Assembly (NCBI GenBank): GCA_035461525.1
Contig: DATHVD010000104.1
Location: forward strand, 1 to 46,154
Direction: 5' to 3'
Length of the DNA stretch: 46,154 nucleotides
From: JAIBJN01 sp035461525
Lineage (GTDB): Bacteria; Actinomycetota; Thermoleophilia; Gaiellales; Gaiellaceae
The translations under genes were made by a program, and so were the position numbers. Below the pieces are notes generated by a model. That model saw only the letters and a list, made by a program, of their open reading frames with translations, had not been told where the DNA came from and ran no database searches. Of this stretch, positions 16,707-23,562 are shown piece after piece (the stretch's first letter is position 1; each line of letters starts with the position of its first letter).

Positions 16707-17578
16707 GGCGCGAGGACGACCTTCACGGCCTCGTGGCTCCGGTAGAGGTCGAGCCCTTCGACGAAGCGCTCGAGCGGTAGGGTCACGGTCGGGATCGGGT
16801 CGAGCCCGGGGAGGAGGGCGACCGCCTCGCGCATCGCCGCCGGCGTGGCCGAGCAGGAGCCGACGAGCGAGAGCTCGCGCCGCAGCACCGCCTCGAAGTC
16901 CACCGGCGCCGGCTCCGTGAGCCAGGAGAAGAGGAGGAGCGTGCCGCCCGGCTCGAGCGCGGCGAGCGCGGCGTCGAGGCCCGCGTGCGTGCAGAGAACG
17001 GCGGCGTCCACGGGCCCGTTCGCCGGCGCGGCGCCGTAGCCGAGCGCGAGGTCGAGGCGGTGCGGGAGCGGGTCGGCGGCGTAGACGTCGTCGCTTCGGC
17101 GGACGAGCGCCTGCACGAAGAGGAGACCGGCGAAGCCGCAGCCGACGACGAGGACGCGCCCGCGCGGGACGCGCTCGAGCGCCCGCAGGACGCACGCGAG
17201 CGGCTCGGCGAACGTGCCGGCGGCGTCATCGAGGCCGTCCGGGAGTGGGACGGTCGCTGCCGCCCGGGCGCGTTCGGCGAAGCCGCCGGGGACGATCGTG
17301 GGCGCCGGGAAGCGCTCGCACGTCGTCTCATGGCCGGCCCGGCAGCGCTCGCACTCGCTGCAGGGGAGGTGGTGGACGACCGCGACGCGCCGCCCGCCCG
17401 CGTCCTCGGCGACGACCTCGTGCCCGAGCACGGTGCCGGGCGCCGCGCGGCCGATCTTCTGCACGTCCGTGCCGCAGAGGCCGCAGGCGAGCACGCGTAC
17501 GAGCTCCCCGTCGCCGGAAGGCTCGGGCAGCTCGGCGAGCGCGGGCTCGCGGTCGGCGTCGAGAACGAGGGCGCGCAC
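16703..17578 (-). CDS. MDR-family zinc-dependent dehydrogenase
   Basis: A 291-residue medium-chain dehydrogenase, shorter than the usual 340-350. Catalytic zinc motif CGLCGTDVQK and GHE are intact; structural zinc cysteines are in CSECERCRAGHETTC; the nucleotide-binding motif is VVGCGFAGLLFVQAL. The GTG at 17578 is preferred over a longer start at 17644 because TACGAT lies 6 nt upstream as a -10 box and the longer start would read through the palindromic repeat. First gene of a coupled pair with the second MDR enzyme; two steps of one pathway are likely. Confidence 0.87.
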   Translation of the reverse strand: MRALVLDADREPALAELPEPSGDGELVRVLACGLCGTDVQKIGRAAPGTVLGHEVVAEDAGGRRVAVVHHLPCSECERCRAGHETTCERFPAPTIVPGGFAERARAAATVPLPDGLDDAAGTFAEPLACVLRALERVPRGRVLVVGCGFAGLLFVQALVRRSDDVYAADPLPHRLDLALGYGAAPANGPVDAAVLCTHAGLDAALAALEPGGTLLLFSWLTEPAPVDFEAVLRRELSLVGSCSATPAAMREAVALLPGLDPIPTVTLPLERFVEGLDLYRSHEAVKVVLAP

Positions 17579-17584
17579 GGCGTC

Positions 17585-17590
17585 ATCGTA
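17585..17590 (-). promoter_or_regulatory. -10 box TACGAT, leaderless start
   Basis: TACGAT on the minus strand ends 6 nt before the GTG at 17578. No Shine-Dalgarno sequence is seen. Confidence 0.45.
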
Positions 17591-17622
17591 GAAGCCGGCG
17601 CCTCGGCCGCCGGGCGGCGCGC

Positions 17623-17675
17623 GGCGGCAGTCCCTGGCGGCCATGCCCCGGGGTCAGACCCTAGGGCATGGCCGC
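17623..17675. repeat. REP-like palindromic repeat, copy 1
   Basis: The unit begins with GGCGGCAGTCCCTGGCGG and continues into a long hairpin: CATGCCC pairs with GGGCATG, and inside it GGGTC pairs with GACCC around a single A. The same unit recurs 118 bp downstream. It lies between divergent genes. Confidence 0.7.
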
Positions 17676-17740
17676 GTGGGACGAGACTGCGCCGGGCTGC
17701 CGCTTCGCGAGCCGGTCGAGCCCGGTCGGCCATTCCGGAC

Positions 17741-17794
17741 GGCGGCAGTCCCTGGCGGTCATGCCCCCGGGGTCAGACCCTGGGGCAGGGCCGC
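17741..17794. repeat. REP-like palindromic repeat, copy 2
   Basis: Same unit and orientation as copy 1, including the 18-bp leader sequence. The hairpin has a shorter outer stem (TGCCCC with GGGGCA) and the same GGGTC-A-GACCC core. Few differences separate the copies, which suggests recent duplication or concerted change. Confidence 0.7.
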
Positions 17795-17814
17795 CCCGCT
17801 GCGGGCTCGTCGCC

Positions 17815-17853
17815 GTTCGATAGTTGCCTAGTCGAACCAAGTAGTTGTAGAAT
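17815..17853 (+). promoter_or_regulatory. Promoter and probable MarR operator
   Basis: -35 TTGCCT (17824-17829), 18-bp spacer, -10 TAGAAT (17848-17853), then 6 nt to the ATG at 17860, so the transcript should be leaderless. GTTCGA (17815-17820) and TCGAAC (17832-17837) form an inverted repeat across the -35, and TAGTTG occurs twice (17821, 17842). This suits autorepression by the MarR protein. Confidence 0.65.
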
Positions 17854-17859
17854 CCAACC

Positions 17860-18306
17860 ATGTCCGTAGACGTCCGCGCCGACGCGGCGCTCCTGCAGGA
17901 GCAGGTGGTCGCCTTCGTCCGCGCCTTCGGTCTCCACCGGCCGAGCGAGACCCCCTGCGGGAAGCCGGTGCCGGTCTCCGAGGCGCACGCGCTCGCCGAG
18001 CTCGCCCGCGACGACGGCCTGACGCAGCGCGACCTCGCCGCCCGCCTGCGGCTCGAGAAGAGCACCGTCAGCCGCCTCGCCGGCCAGCTCGTCTCCCGCG
18101 GCTGGGCTGAGCGAGGGCCGCATCCGACCGACGGCCGCGCCGTCCTCGTCCGGCTCACGGAGAGCGGCGAGCGGATCGCCGCCGAGATCGAGGAGGCCCG
18201 CCGGCGGCGGTTCGCGAGCCTGCTCGACCGGATCCCCGAGGACGCGCGCGAGGACGTCCTCCGCGTCCTCGGCACGCTGCGGGAGGCGCTCGATGACGAC
18301 GCGTAG
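17860..18306 (+). CDS. MarR-family transcriptional regulator
   Basis: A 148-residue winged-helix repressor. The helix-turn-helix is LTQRDLAARLRLEKSTVSRLAGQL (about 53-76) and the wing is GRAVLVRLTESG, with dimerisation helices at both ends. No Shine-Dalgarno sequence is present, but a complete promoter ends 6 nt upstream, so it appears leaderless. The last 14 nt overlap the next gene, which is the probable regulated partner. Ligand unknown. Confidence 0.92.
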   Translation: MSVDVRADAALLQEQVVAFVRAFGLHRPSETPCGKPVPVSEAHALAELARDDGLTQRDLAARLRLEKSTVSRLAGQLVSRGWAERGPHPTDGRAVLVRLTESGERIAAEIEEARRRRFASLLDRIPEDAREDVLRVLGTLREALDDDA

Positions 18307-18796
18307 GGCGGCAGTCCTCGGAGCGGCGCTCGCAGTCGCCGCAGCCGCGCTCGCCGTCGGCGCCTGGGCGCTCTCCGGCGACGGCGAGCCCGACCGGCAG
18401 GAGCTTGTCGCCGAGCGCGGCGCCCTGGTGATGCCGTTCGACCTCGAGCGGACGACGCACGTCTTCGCCAAGAGCCTCGACGGCGGTGCCCAGACGGTCA
18501 CCGCCGACGACCCGGACGACGCCGAGCAGACTGCGCTGATCCGCACCCACCTGCGCGAGGAGGCGGCGAAGTTCCGCCGTGGTGAGGTGGGCGACCCGGC
18601 CGCGATCCACGGCATGGAGATGCCCGGCCTGGCCGAGCTGCAGGAGGGCTTCCGCCGCTTCGAGATCGCCTACGAGGAGGTGCCCGGCGGCGCCCGCATC
18701 GTCTACCGGGCCGGCGACCCAGCCCTTGTCGGCGCTCTCCACCACTGGTTCGACGCCCAGGTCGTGGACCACGGCGCAGACGCGCGGGAGGACTAG
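18293..18796 (+). CDS. Membrane-anchored protein of unknown function in MarR operon
   Basis: A 167-residue protein with an N-terminal hydrophobic anchor (5-27) and an acidic extracytoplasmic domain with MPFDLERTTHVF, VTADDPDDAEQTALIR, FRRGEVGDPAAIHG and ALHHWFDAQ. I recall similar short proteins being labelled aspartate carbamoyltransferase by automatic transfer; no carbamoyl-phosphate motif is visible, so that label is not supported. It overlaps marR by 14 nt. Its stop shares the tetramer CTAG with the convergent ABC permease. Confidence 0.75.
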   Translation: MTTRRAAVLGAALAVAAAALAVGAWALSGDGEPDRQELVAERGALVMPFDLERTTHVFAKSLDGGAQTVTADDPDDAEQTALIRTHLREEAAKFRRGEVGDPAAIHGMEMPGLAELQEGFRRFEIAYEEVPGGARIVYRAGDPALVGALHHWFDAQVVDHGADARED

Positions 18797-19590
18797 TCCA
18801 CGAGCTTCCTCGTCATGGCGAAGACGGCGATCCGCCACATGACGAGGGCGAAAGCGACGAGCGCGCCGACGCGCGCGAGGTCGGTCCAGCCGTTCCAGCC
18901 GAAGGCGGCGGCCCGGACGAGCTCGACGGTGTGGTGGAGCGGGTTGAGATTGGCGAGGACCTGGACGACCTGCGGCAGCTCGGTGAGCGGGAAGAACGTG
19001 CCGGCGACGAGGAAGAGCGGTGTCAAGACCGCGCTCATCACGTAGTTGAAGTTCTCGAAGGACTTGGCGAAGCCCGCGATCGAGATCCCGAAGCACGCCC
19101 AGCCGAGGCCGGAGAGCCATGCGATCCCGGGCACGGCGAGCATCCCCCAGGCGGGGTCGAGACCGAAGAAGAGCGCGACGACGAGCGGAACGCAGCCGTA
19201 GAACCCGGCGCGTGCGGCGATCCACAGCGCCTCGGCGGTGACGAGCTCCTCCGTGTCCACCGGCGCGGCCAGGATCGCGTCGTAGGTGCGCTGGAACTGG
19301 TACTTGACGAACGTCCCGAACATGGCCGGGAACGCGCTCGAGAAGAGGACGGCGGTGGCGACGATCCCCGTCCCGATGAAGTCGACGTAGTCGTAGCCGG
19401 CGACCTGGCTCACGATCGAGCCGAAGCCGAACCCGAACGCGAGCAGGTAGATCGTCGGCTCCACCGTCGAGGAGAAGGACGCCGAGCGCCAGTACGAGGA
19501 GAAGTTGACGACCTCGCGCACGAGCACGCCGGTGAGCGCGGGCCGCTCGAGCCGGCCGAGGCGCGGGGCGCGCTGCTGCACGGCCGCCAT
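18793..19590 (-). CDS. ABC-2 type transporter permease
   Basis: A 265-residue permease with six hydrophobic segments and the ABC-2 signature region (GTFFPLTELP, NLNPLHHTVELVRAAAFG), like NodJ/DrrB exporters of drugs, lipids or polysaccharides. Its ATG shares one base with the TGA of the ATPase gene (TGATG), so the two are coupled. The stop codon overlaps that of the convergent gene within CTAG. Confidence 0.93.
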   Translation of the reverse strand: MAAVQQRAPRLGRLERPALTGVLVREVVNFSSYWRSASFSSTVEPTIYLLAFGFGFGSIVSQVAGYDYVDFIGTGIVATAVLFSSAFPAMFGTFVKYQFQRTYDAILAAPVDTEELVTAEALWIAARAGFYGCVPLVVALFFGLDPAWGMLAVPGIAWLSGLGWACFGISIAGFAKSFENFNYVMSAVLTPLFLVAGTFFPLTELPQVVQVLANLNPLHHTVELVRAAAFGWNGWTDLARVGALVAFALVMWRIAVFAMTRKLVD

Positions 19591-20504
19591 CAGGCGATCT
19601 CCTCGCCGGTGAGGAGGACGAAGACGTCCTCGAGGTTCGCCGCACGCCGCTCCCCCTCGAGCGCGAGCCCGTTCCCGCCGTCGCCGCCGAGGACGGCCAC
19701 GCTCGTCCCGGTGCGGCGCGTCCGGAGCCCGGCCGCGCGCGCCTCCGCCTCGACCTCCGCGAGCCGCGGCGGCGGGCCGTAGACCTCGAGCGCCTCCGCG
19801 CCCGCGTGCTCGGCGACGAGCTCCCACGGCGGGCCTGCCGCGACGGCGGAGCCGTGGGACATGATCGTGACCGTGTCGCAGAGCCGCTGGGCCTCCTCGA
19901 TGTAGTGCGTGGACATGAGGATGGTGGTGCCCTCCGCGCGGAGGAGGTCGATGAGCGCCCAGAGCTCCTGCCGCACCTGCGGGTCGAGGCCGACCGTGGG
20001 CTCGTCGAGGAGGAGGAGCCGGGGCCGGTGCACGAGAGAGCGAGCGATCAGCAGCCGCCGGCGCATCCCACCCGAGAGCTTGTCCACGCGCGTGTCCCGC
20101 CGGTCGCCGAGCTTGGCGATGCCGAGCGCGCGCTCGATCGCCTCGCGCCGGTGCGCTCGGTCGATGCGGTAGAGGTGCGCGAAGACGCGAAGGTTCTGCT
20201 CCACGGTCAGCGTCGTGTCGAGGTTGTCGAGCTGCGGCGTGACGCCGAGCTGCGCCCGCGCCTGCTTCGACTCGTCCGGGAGGCGGAAGCCGAGCAGCTC
20301 GAGCTCGCCCTCGTCCGCGATCGCCTGCGCCGTCAGGAGCCGCATCGTCGTCGACTTGCCGGCCCCGTTCGGCCCGAGCAGGCCGACGCAGGTCCCCTCG
20401 GGGACGTCGAGGTCGAGCCCGTTCACGGCGGTGATCGGCCCGTAGCGCTTGACGACGCCGCGCAGCCGGATGGCGAGCGGCCTGTTCCCGTCTTCGTGAG
20501 TCAT
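19590..20504 (-). CDS. ABC transporter ATP-binding protein (DrrA/NodI type)
   Basis: A 304-residue ATPase. Walker A is GPNGAGKST, the Q-loop region QLGVTPQLDNLD, the signature LSGGMRRRL, Walker B LLLLDEPTVGLDP and the switch His STHYIEEA. The C-terminal 80 residues form the extra domain typical of DrrA-like proteins. The ATG at 20504 (MTHEDG) is chosen; a GTG at 20531 is possible. Works with the coupled permease as an exporter of unknown substrate. Confidence 0.93.
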   Translation of the reverse strand: MTHEDGNRPLAIRLRGVVKRYGPITAVNGLDLDVPEGTCVGLLGPNGAGKSTTMRLLTAQAIADEGELELLGFRLPDESKQARAQLGVTPQLDNLDTTLTVEQNLRVFAHLYRIDRAHRREAIERALGIAKLGDRRDTRVDKLSGGMRRRLLIARSLVHRPRLLLLDEPTVGLDPQVRQELWALIDLLRAEGTTILMSTHYIEEAQRLCDTVTIMSHGSAVAAGPPWELVAEHAGAEALEVYGPPPRLAEVEAEARAAGLRTRRTGTSVAVLGGDGGNGLALEGERRAANLEDVFVLLTGEEIA

Positions 20505-20605
20505 CTTCTTGTGTGGGACGGCCGGACGCACCCGGACTCATCGCCCGGAGAGAGACTAGCGACCGCGTGCTCGCGCGCCGACCGCCGCTAGACTGTCACC
20601 CGCGC

Positions 20606-20678
20606 GGGGCTATAGCTCAGCTGGGAGAGCGCCTGGATCGCACCCAGGAGGTCGCCGGTTCGAGTCCGGCTAGCTCCA
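20606..20678 (+). tRNA. tRNA-Ala (anticodon CGC)
   Basis: Acceptor arms GGGGCTA and TAGCTCC, D arm GCTC-AGCTGGGA-GAGC, anticodon stem CCTGG/CCAGG with loop ATCGCAC (anticodon CGC, reads GCG), T arm GCCGG-TTCGAGT-CCGGC, discriminator A and no encoded CCA. An atypical gene with different codon use lies directly downstream. Confidence 0.96.
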
Positions 20679-20704
20679 TTCGCTTGATGTCGACCTTACC
20701 AACA

Positions 20705-20728
20705 GATGTCCCTGCAGACAGGGACATC
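20705..20728. terminator. Perfect 10-bp hairpin between tRNA-Ala and monooxygenase
   Basis: GATGTCCCTG (20705-20714), loop CAGA, CAGGGACATC (20719-20728). It follows the tRNA gene and the end of the convergent monooxygenase gene, so it may terminate either transcript. There is no T-tract. It could also be a remnant of a mobile element end. Confidence 0.5.
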
Positions 20729-20731
20729 GTT

Positions 20732-22267
20732 CTATTCCGATCGCTCGCCGATCTCAGCGGACTCGAACCGGTTGATGAGCGCTGCTCTGGAAGACGAGGG
20801 GACGTCAGGTGATCCGAACCACGTAGTCAGCGCGTCGCGCAATCCGGTGTCCGTGCCGTCGCCCACCCAGGCGACGTATCCATCGGGTCGGATCAGAACA
20901 GCAGCGGGGGCTGCCACGTGACCCAGGACCGGGAGCTCCCACACGCCATCGTGCCCGGCGTGGACGAACCGGACTCGATTCGCCCAGGGTGAGATGTCGA
21001 AACTGCCGGGTGCGCCGAGGTTGAGGAGCACGGGCCGAGCGTCGTGCAGCAGGGTGAACACGCGCGTGGGACCGTCCGCGGTGTGCACGTCGAGGTCGGG
21101 CATGCGCCGCCCGAGCAGCGGGTGTCCGTCTCCGAGGTCGTAGTGGATGTCGAGACCGGAGAGCATCGCGGCGATGCGCCTGCGCGGCTCGTCCATGCCC
21201 AGCAGTTCGGTCATGGTGTCGCGGAGGGCTTGGTGACGGTCGTCGGGGCTGCTGAGCGCGACTTGCGCCATCGTGTTGTGCACCACCCGGGCACCGACCG
21301 GATGCCGTTCGGCGTGGTAGGTGTCCAGGAGGCTCTCGGGTGACGTCTTGTTCACCACCTGGGCCAGCTTCCATCCCAAGTTCACGGCATCCTGCACGCC
21401 GGTGTTGAGGCCCTGGCCTCCCTGCGGGGGATGCACGTGGGCGGCGTCCCCGGCCAGCAGCACACGACCCCGGCGGTAGGAGGCCGCCTGCCGGGTCATG
21501 TCGGTGAACCTGGAGACCCAGCTGGCGCGGCGCAGCCCGAAGTCCGTCCCGTACACGTCGACGAGTGCCGCCCGAAGGTCCGCCATGCTGGGCTCGACGT
21601 CGTGCTCGAGGTGCCGCTCGGTCAGCACCACCCGAACCGGCTCCCCGGGTTCCCTCCGACCGAGGGCATGGGTGCCGACGCTGTCGCGACGGAAGCCCAG
21701 CTCCGGCTCCTCGTCCATCTCCACCTCGGCGATCATCCAGCTGGTCGAGGGATCCAACCCGGCGAAGTCGATGCCGGCGGCCTTGCGGACAAGGCTGCGT
21801 CCGCCGTCGCACCCGACGAGGTACTCCGCTCGCAGCGACGTGTCCCCGGTCAGCTCCACGTCGACGCCGGTGTCGTCTCGAGCGAAGCCCACCACCTCGC
21901 GACCCCGAAGGATCGGAACCCCGAGCTCGCCGACCCAGCCGGCCAGGATGGGCTCGAAGTGGCTCTGCCACAACGCGAGCCCGTAGTTGTGGCGGGTGGG
22001 GAAGTCGCTGATGTCCAAGGGGATGCCGGAGAAGCCCTGGACCTGCATCGCCTGACCCGCCGAGAGGAATCGTCCCGCGATGCCACGCTGATCGAGCACC
22101 TCGATGGTGCGGGAGTGAAGACCCCCGGCTCGCGATCCGTCGACATGCTGACTGGTGCGTCGTTCGACGATGACGACGTCCACCCCCGCCAACGCCAGCT
22201 CACCCGCCAACATCAGCCCGGTCGGGCCGCCTCCTGCGATCACCACCGCATGCTCGGTCAAAGCCAC
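20732..22267 (-). CDS. FAD-dependent aromatic monooxygenase, rifampicin-monooxygenase-like
   Basis: A 511-residue group A flavoprotein hydroxylase. The FAD/NADPH motifs are GGGPTG (12-17), VGCDGGRSLVRK (about 152) and GDAAHVHPPQGGQGLNTG (about 275). A C-terminal thioredoxin-like domain (about 385-500) contains LIRPDGYVAWVG. Overall form resembles Rox-type rifampicin monooxygenases and related polyketide hydroxylases. A 19-bp palindrome upstream matches my recollection of the rifamycin-associated element. Codon use is foreign: Leu CTG/TTG instead of CTC, with CAT, GGA and CGA. The start is uncertain: GTG 22267, or TTG 22261 overlapping the stop of a 14-codon ORF. Probable acquired resistance gene. 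Confidence 0.85.
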   Translation of the reverse strand: MALTEHAVVIAGGGPTGLMLAGELALAGVDVVIVERRTSQHVDGSRAGGLHSRTIEVLDQRGIAGRFLSAGQAMQVQGFSGIPLDISDFPTRHNYGLALWQSHFEPILAGWVGELGVPILRGREVVGFARDDTGVDVELTGDTSLRAEYLVGCDGGRSLVRKAAGIDFAGLDPSTSWMIAEVEMDEEPELGFRRDSVGTHALGRREPGEPVRVVLTERHLEHDVEPSMADLRAALVDVYGTDFGLRRASWVSRFTDMTRQAASYRRGRVLLAGDAAHVHPPQGGQGLNTGVQDAVNLGWKLAQVVNKTSPESLLDTYHAERHPVGARVVHNTMAQVALSSPDDRHQALRDTMTELLGMDEPRRRIAAMLSGLDIHYDLGDGHPLLGRRMPDLDVHTADGPTRVFTLLHDARPVLLNLGAPGSFDISPWANRVRFVHAGHDGVWELPVLGHVAAPAAVLIRPDGYVAWVGDGTDTGLRDALTTWFGSPDVPSSSRAALINRFESAEIGERSE

Positions 22268-22302
22268 AGTCCGGCCGGATACGTCGACAACGACACACGC
22301 AT
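22258..22302 (-). CDS. 14-residue upstream ORF of the monooxygenase
   Basis: ATG at 22302 with a strong GGGAGGAG Shine-Dalgarno sequence encodes MRVSLSTYPAGLWL and stops with TGA at 22260-22258. The TGA overlaps TTG 22261, a candidate start of the monooxygenase (TTGA). The monooxygenase itself has no good ribosome site, so this ORF may deliver ribosomes by coupling, or act as a leader peptide. An extra GT in the run GTGTGTC could instead mean a frameshifted N-terminus. Confidence 0.5.
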   Translation of the reverse strand: MRVSLSTYPAGLWL

Positions 22303-22344
22303 TTCGCTCCTCCCATTTCCGTAGTCCCTGGCTTGCGGCCGGTG

Positions 22345-22375
22345 ATTATGCGGCACGACCCGGGGCTTGCCGCAA
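22345..22375 (-). promoter_or_regulatory. Promoter of the monooxygenase
   Basis: -35 TTGCGG (22375-22370), 19-bp spacer, -10 CATAAT (22350-22345) on the minus strand. The -35 lies within the 19-bp palindrome. The expected leader to the upstream ORF is about 36 nt. Confidence 0.55.
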
Positions 22376-22380
22376 GCCCC
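22362..22380. promoter_or_regulatory. 19-bp palindrome, candidate rifamycin-associated element (RAE)
   Basis: Minus-strand reading GGGGCTTGCGGCAAGCCCC is a perfect palindrome with 9-bp arms around one central base. From memory it is nearly identical to the RAE found upstream of rifamycin-inactivating genes in actinobacteria. It overlaps the -35 boxes of both divergent promoters. Confidence 0.7.
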
Positions 22381-22396
22381 CTGTGCGGAATAGACT
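22367..22396 (+). promoter_or_regulatory. Divergent rightward promoter overlapping the palindrome
   Basis: -35 TTGCCG (22367-22372) inside the palindrome, 18-bp spacer, -10 TAGACT (22391-22396). It would give a leader of about 100 nt for the reductase gene at 22502. Confidence 0.5.
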
Positions 22397-22501
22397 GGAG
22401 GTGGAGAGAAGCGGGTAACGCCCTCCCCTGTCGCAGCGGAGCGCTGGCCGTCGGCGCGTGTAAAGCTCTCCCATGAGGTTAGGGCCACAGACGGAGGCCG
22501 G

Positions 22502-23074
22502 ATGGGGAAGCTGATCTACGCGGCGATCGCGTCGCTCGACGGGTATGTCGAGGACGAAGCCGGCAGGTTCGACTGGGCCGAGCCGGACGAGGAGGTGCAC
22601 GCGTTCGTCAACGACCTCGAGCGCGAGGTCGGGACGTACCTCTACGGGCGCCGGCTCTACGAGACGATGGCGGGCTGGGAAACCGACCCCAGTCTCGCCG
22701 AGCAGTCGCGTGCCATGCACGACTTCGCCCAGCTCTGGCGGGCGGCCCAGAAGATCGTGTACTCCCGGACGCTGGCGACCGTGAGCACCGCCAGGACGCG
22801 GATCGAGCGGGCTTTCGACCCCGAGCGGGTCCGGGAGCTGAAGGCGGCGGCCGAACGCGACGTGCTGGTCGGCGGCCCCGGTCTCGCCGCCGAGGCGTTC
22901 GCGGCAGGGCTGGTGGACGAGCTGCACCTCTTCCTCATGCCCGTCGTCGTTGGAAGAGGCAAGCGAGCGCTTCCCGAAGGCGTCCGCCTCGAGCTGGGGC
23001 TCGTGGACGAGCGCCGCTTCGGCAGCGGGACGATCTATCTCCGCTACCGAACCGGCGCCGGCTCGTCGACGTGA
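22502..23074 (+). CDS. Dihydrofolate-reductase/RibD C-terminal family protein
   Basis: A 190-residue NADPH-dependent reductase-fold protein like YyaP/YwjB. It begins GKLIYAAIASLDGYVED; YLYGRRLYETMAGW and DVLVGGPGLAAEAFAAGLVDELHLFLMPVVVGRG are the RibD C-terminal landmarks. True substrates of this subgroup are unknown. GGAGG lies 5 nt before the ATG. It is divergent from the monooxygenase and may share palindrome control. Ends in a strong convergent terminator. Confidence 0.9.
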   Translation: MGKLIYAAIASLDGYVEDEAGRFDWAEPDEEVHAFVNDLEREVGTYLYGRRLYETMAGWETDPSLAEQSRAMHDFAQLWRAAQKIVYSRTLATVSTARTRIERAFDPERVRELKAAAERDVLVGGPGLAAEAFAAGLVDELHLFLMPVVVGRGKRALPEGVRLELGLVDERRFGSGTIYLRYRTGAGSST

Positions 23075-23083
23075 AGGGGTCGA

Positions 23084-23112
23084 GGGGCGGGCGGCGCGAG
23101 GCCGCCCGCCCC
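23084..23112. terminator. Bidirectional terminator hairpin
   Basis: Perfect 12-bp GC stem GGGGCGGGCGGC (23084-23095), loop GCGAG, GCCGCCCGCCCC (23101-23112). It lies between two convergent stop codons (23074 and 23120). Confidence 0.75.
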
Positions 23113-23119
23113 AGGATCG

Positions 23120-23296
23120 TCAGACACCCGCCGGGGAGCGGGTCGCCCGCCGGCGCGCCCGCAGGCGCAGCGTGCCGAGGGTCGCCCGGCGCCGGGGCGC
23201 GCGGGCATGCTCGACCTGCCGCAGGAGCTCGGCGCGCGCGATCAGCTCGCGCGTGCGCTCACGGATCAGGTGTCGGTGGGTCTCTGTCGAGATCAC
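23120..23296 (-). CDS. 58-residue basic small protein
   Basis: Starts with GTG at 23296, seven bases after a perfect AGGAGG. The sequence opens with ISTETHRHLIRERTRELIARAEL, a predicted amphipathic helix, and ends in an Arg-rich tail. Small helical basic proteins of this kind occur in actinobacteria but I cannot name a family. It is the last ORF downstream of a strong promoter at 23592-23563 and ends 8 bp before a strong terminator, so it is very likely transcribed. Confidence 0.65.
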   Translation of the reverse strand: MISTETHRHLIRERTRELIARAELLRQVEHARAPRRRATLGTLRLRARRRATRSPAGV

Positions 23297-23360
23297 GGCG
23301 CTTCCTCCTCTCGCGCGTCGTCGGGACGGAACGGGTCGTGGATGCGAGCAGGTCGGGCAA
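23259..23360 (-). CDS. Possible 33-residue small ORF
   Basis: TTG at 23360 follows AGGAGG by 6 nt and opens a 33-codon Arg-rich frame ending inside the 58-residue ORF. The good ribosome site is the only support; the peptide has no recognisable feature. It may couple translation to the following GTG start. Confidence 0.3.
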   Translation of the reverse strand: MPDLLASTTRSVPTTRERRKRRDLDRDPPTPDP

Positions 23361-23440
23361 GGGATTCCTCCTGGCATAGGGATGGACGGGCGCGCCGAAG
23401 CGGGTCGGCGGCCGGAACCGGCGCTCTCGCGGCCGGGTGT

Positions 23441-23512
23441 CTAGAACGCGCGCAGGGAGCGCGCGTCCGCGACGCGGAGGCCGCGCACAGCGGACATGGA
23501 GCTGGATCGCAT
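23441..23512 (-). CDS. 23-residue small ORF or leader peptide
   Basis: ATG at 23512 with a near-perfect AAAGGAGG four bases upstream encodes a basic 23-residue peptide starting MRSSSMSAVRGL and ending RSLRAF. It is first in the transcript from the strong promoter at 23592-23563. A hairpin (23534-23551) lies just upstream in the leader. Leader peptide or free small protein are both possible. Confidence 0.5.
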   Translation of the reverse strand: MRSSSMSAVRGLRVADARSLRAF

Positions 23513-23533
23513 GTGGCCTCCTTTCGTCGGGGC

Positions 23534-23551
23534 GCCGGTCGGGCGACCGGC
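23534..23551 (-). promoter_or_regulatory. Leader hairpin before the 23-residue ORF
   Basis: GCCGGTC-GCCC-GACCGGC is a perfect 7-bp stem in the 5' leader, ending 22 nt before the ATG at 23512. Confidence 0.45.
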
Positions 23552-23562
23552 AACGGCCGGGG

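Noticed and set aside
18293..18796. Aspartate carbamoyltransferase
   Set aside because: The protein is half the required length, membrane-anchored and lacks the carbamoyl-phosphate-binding motif.
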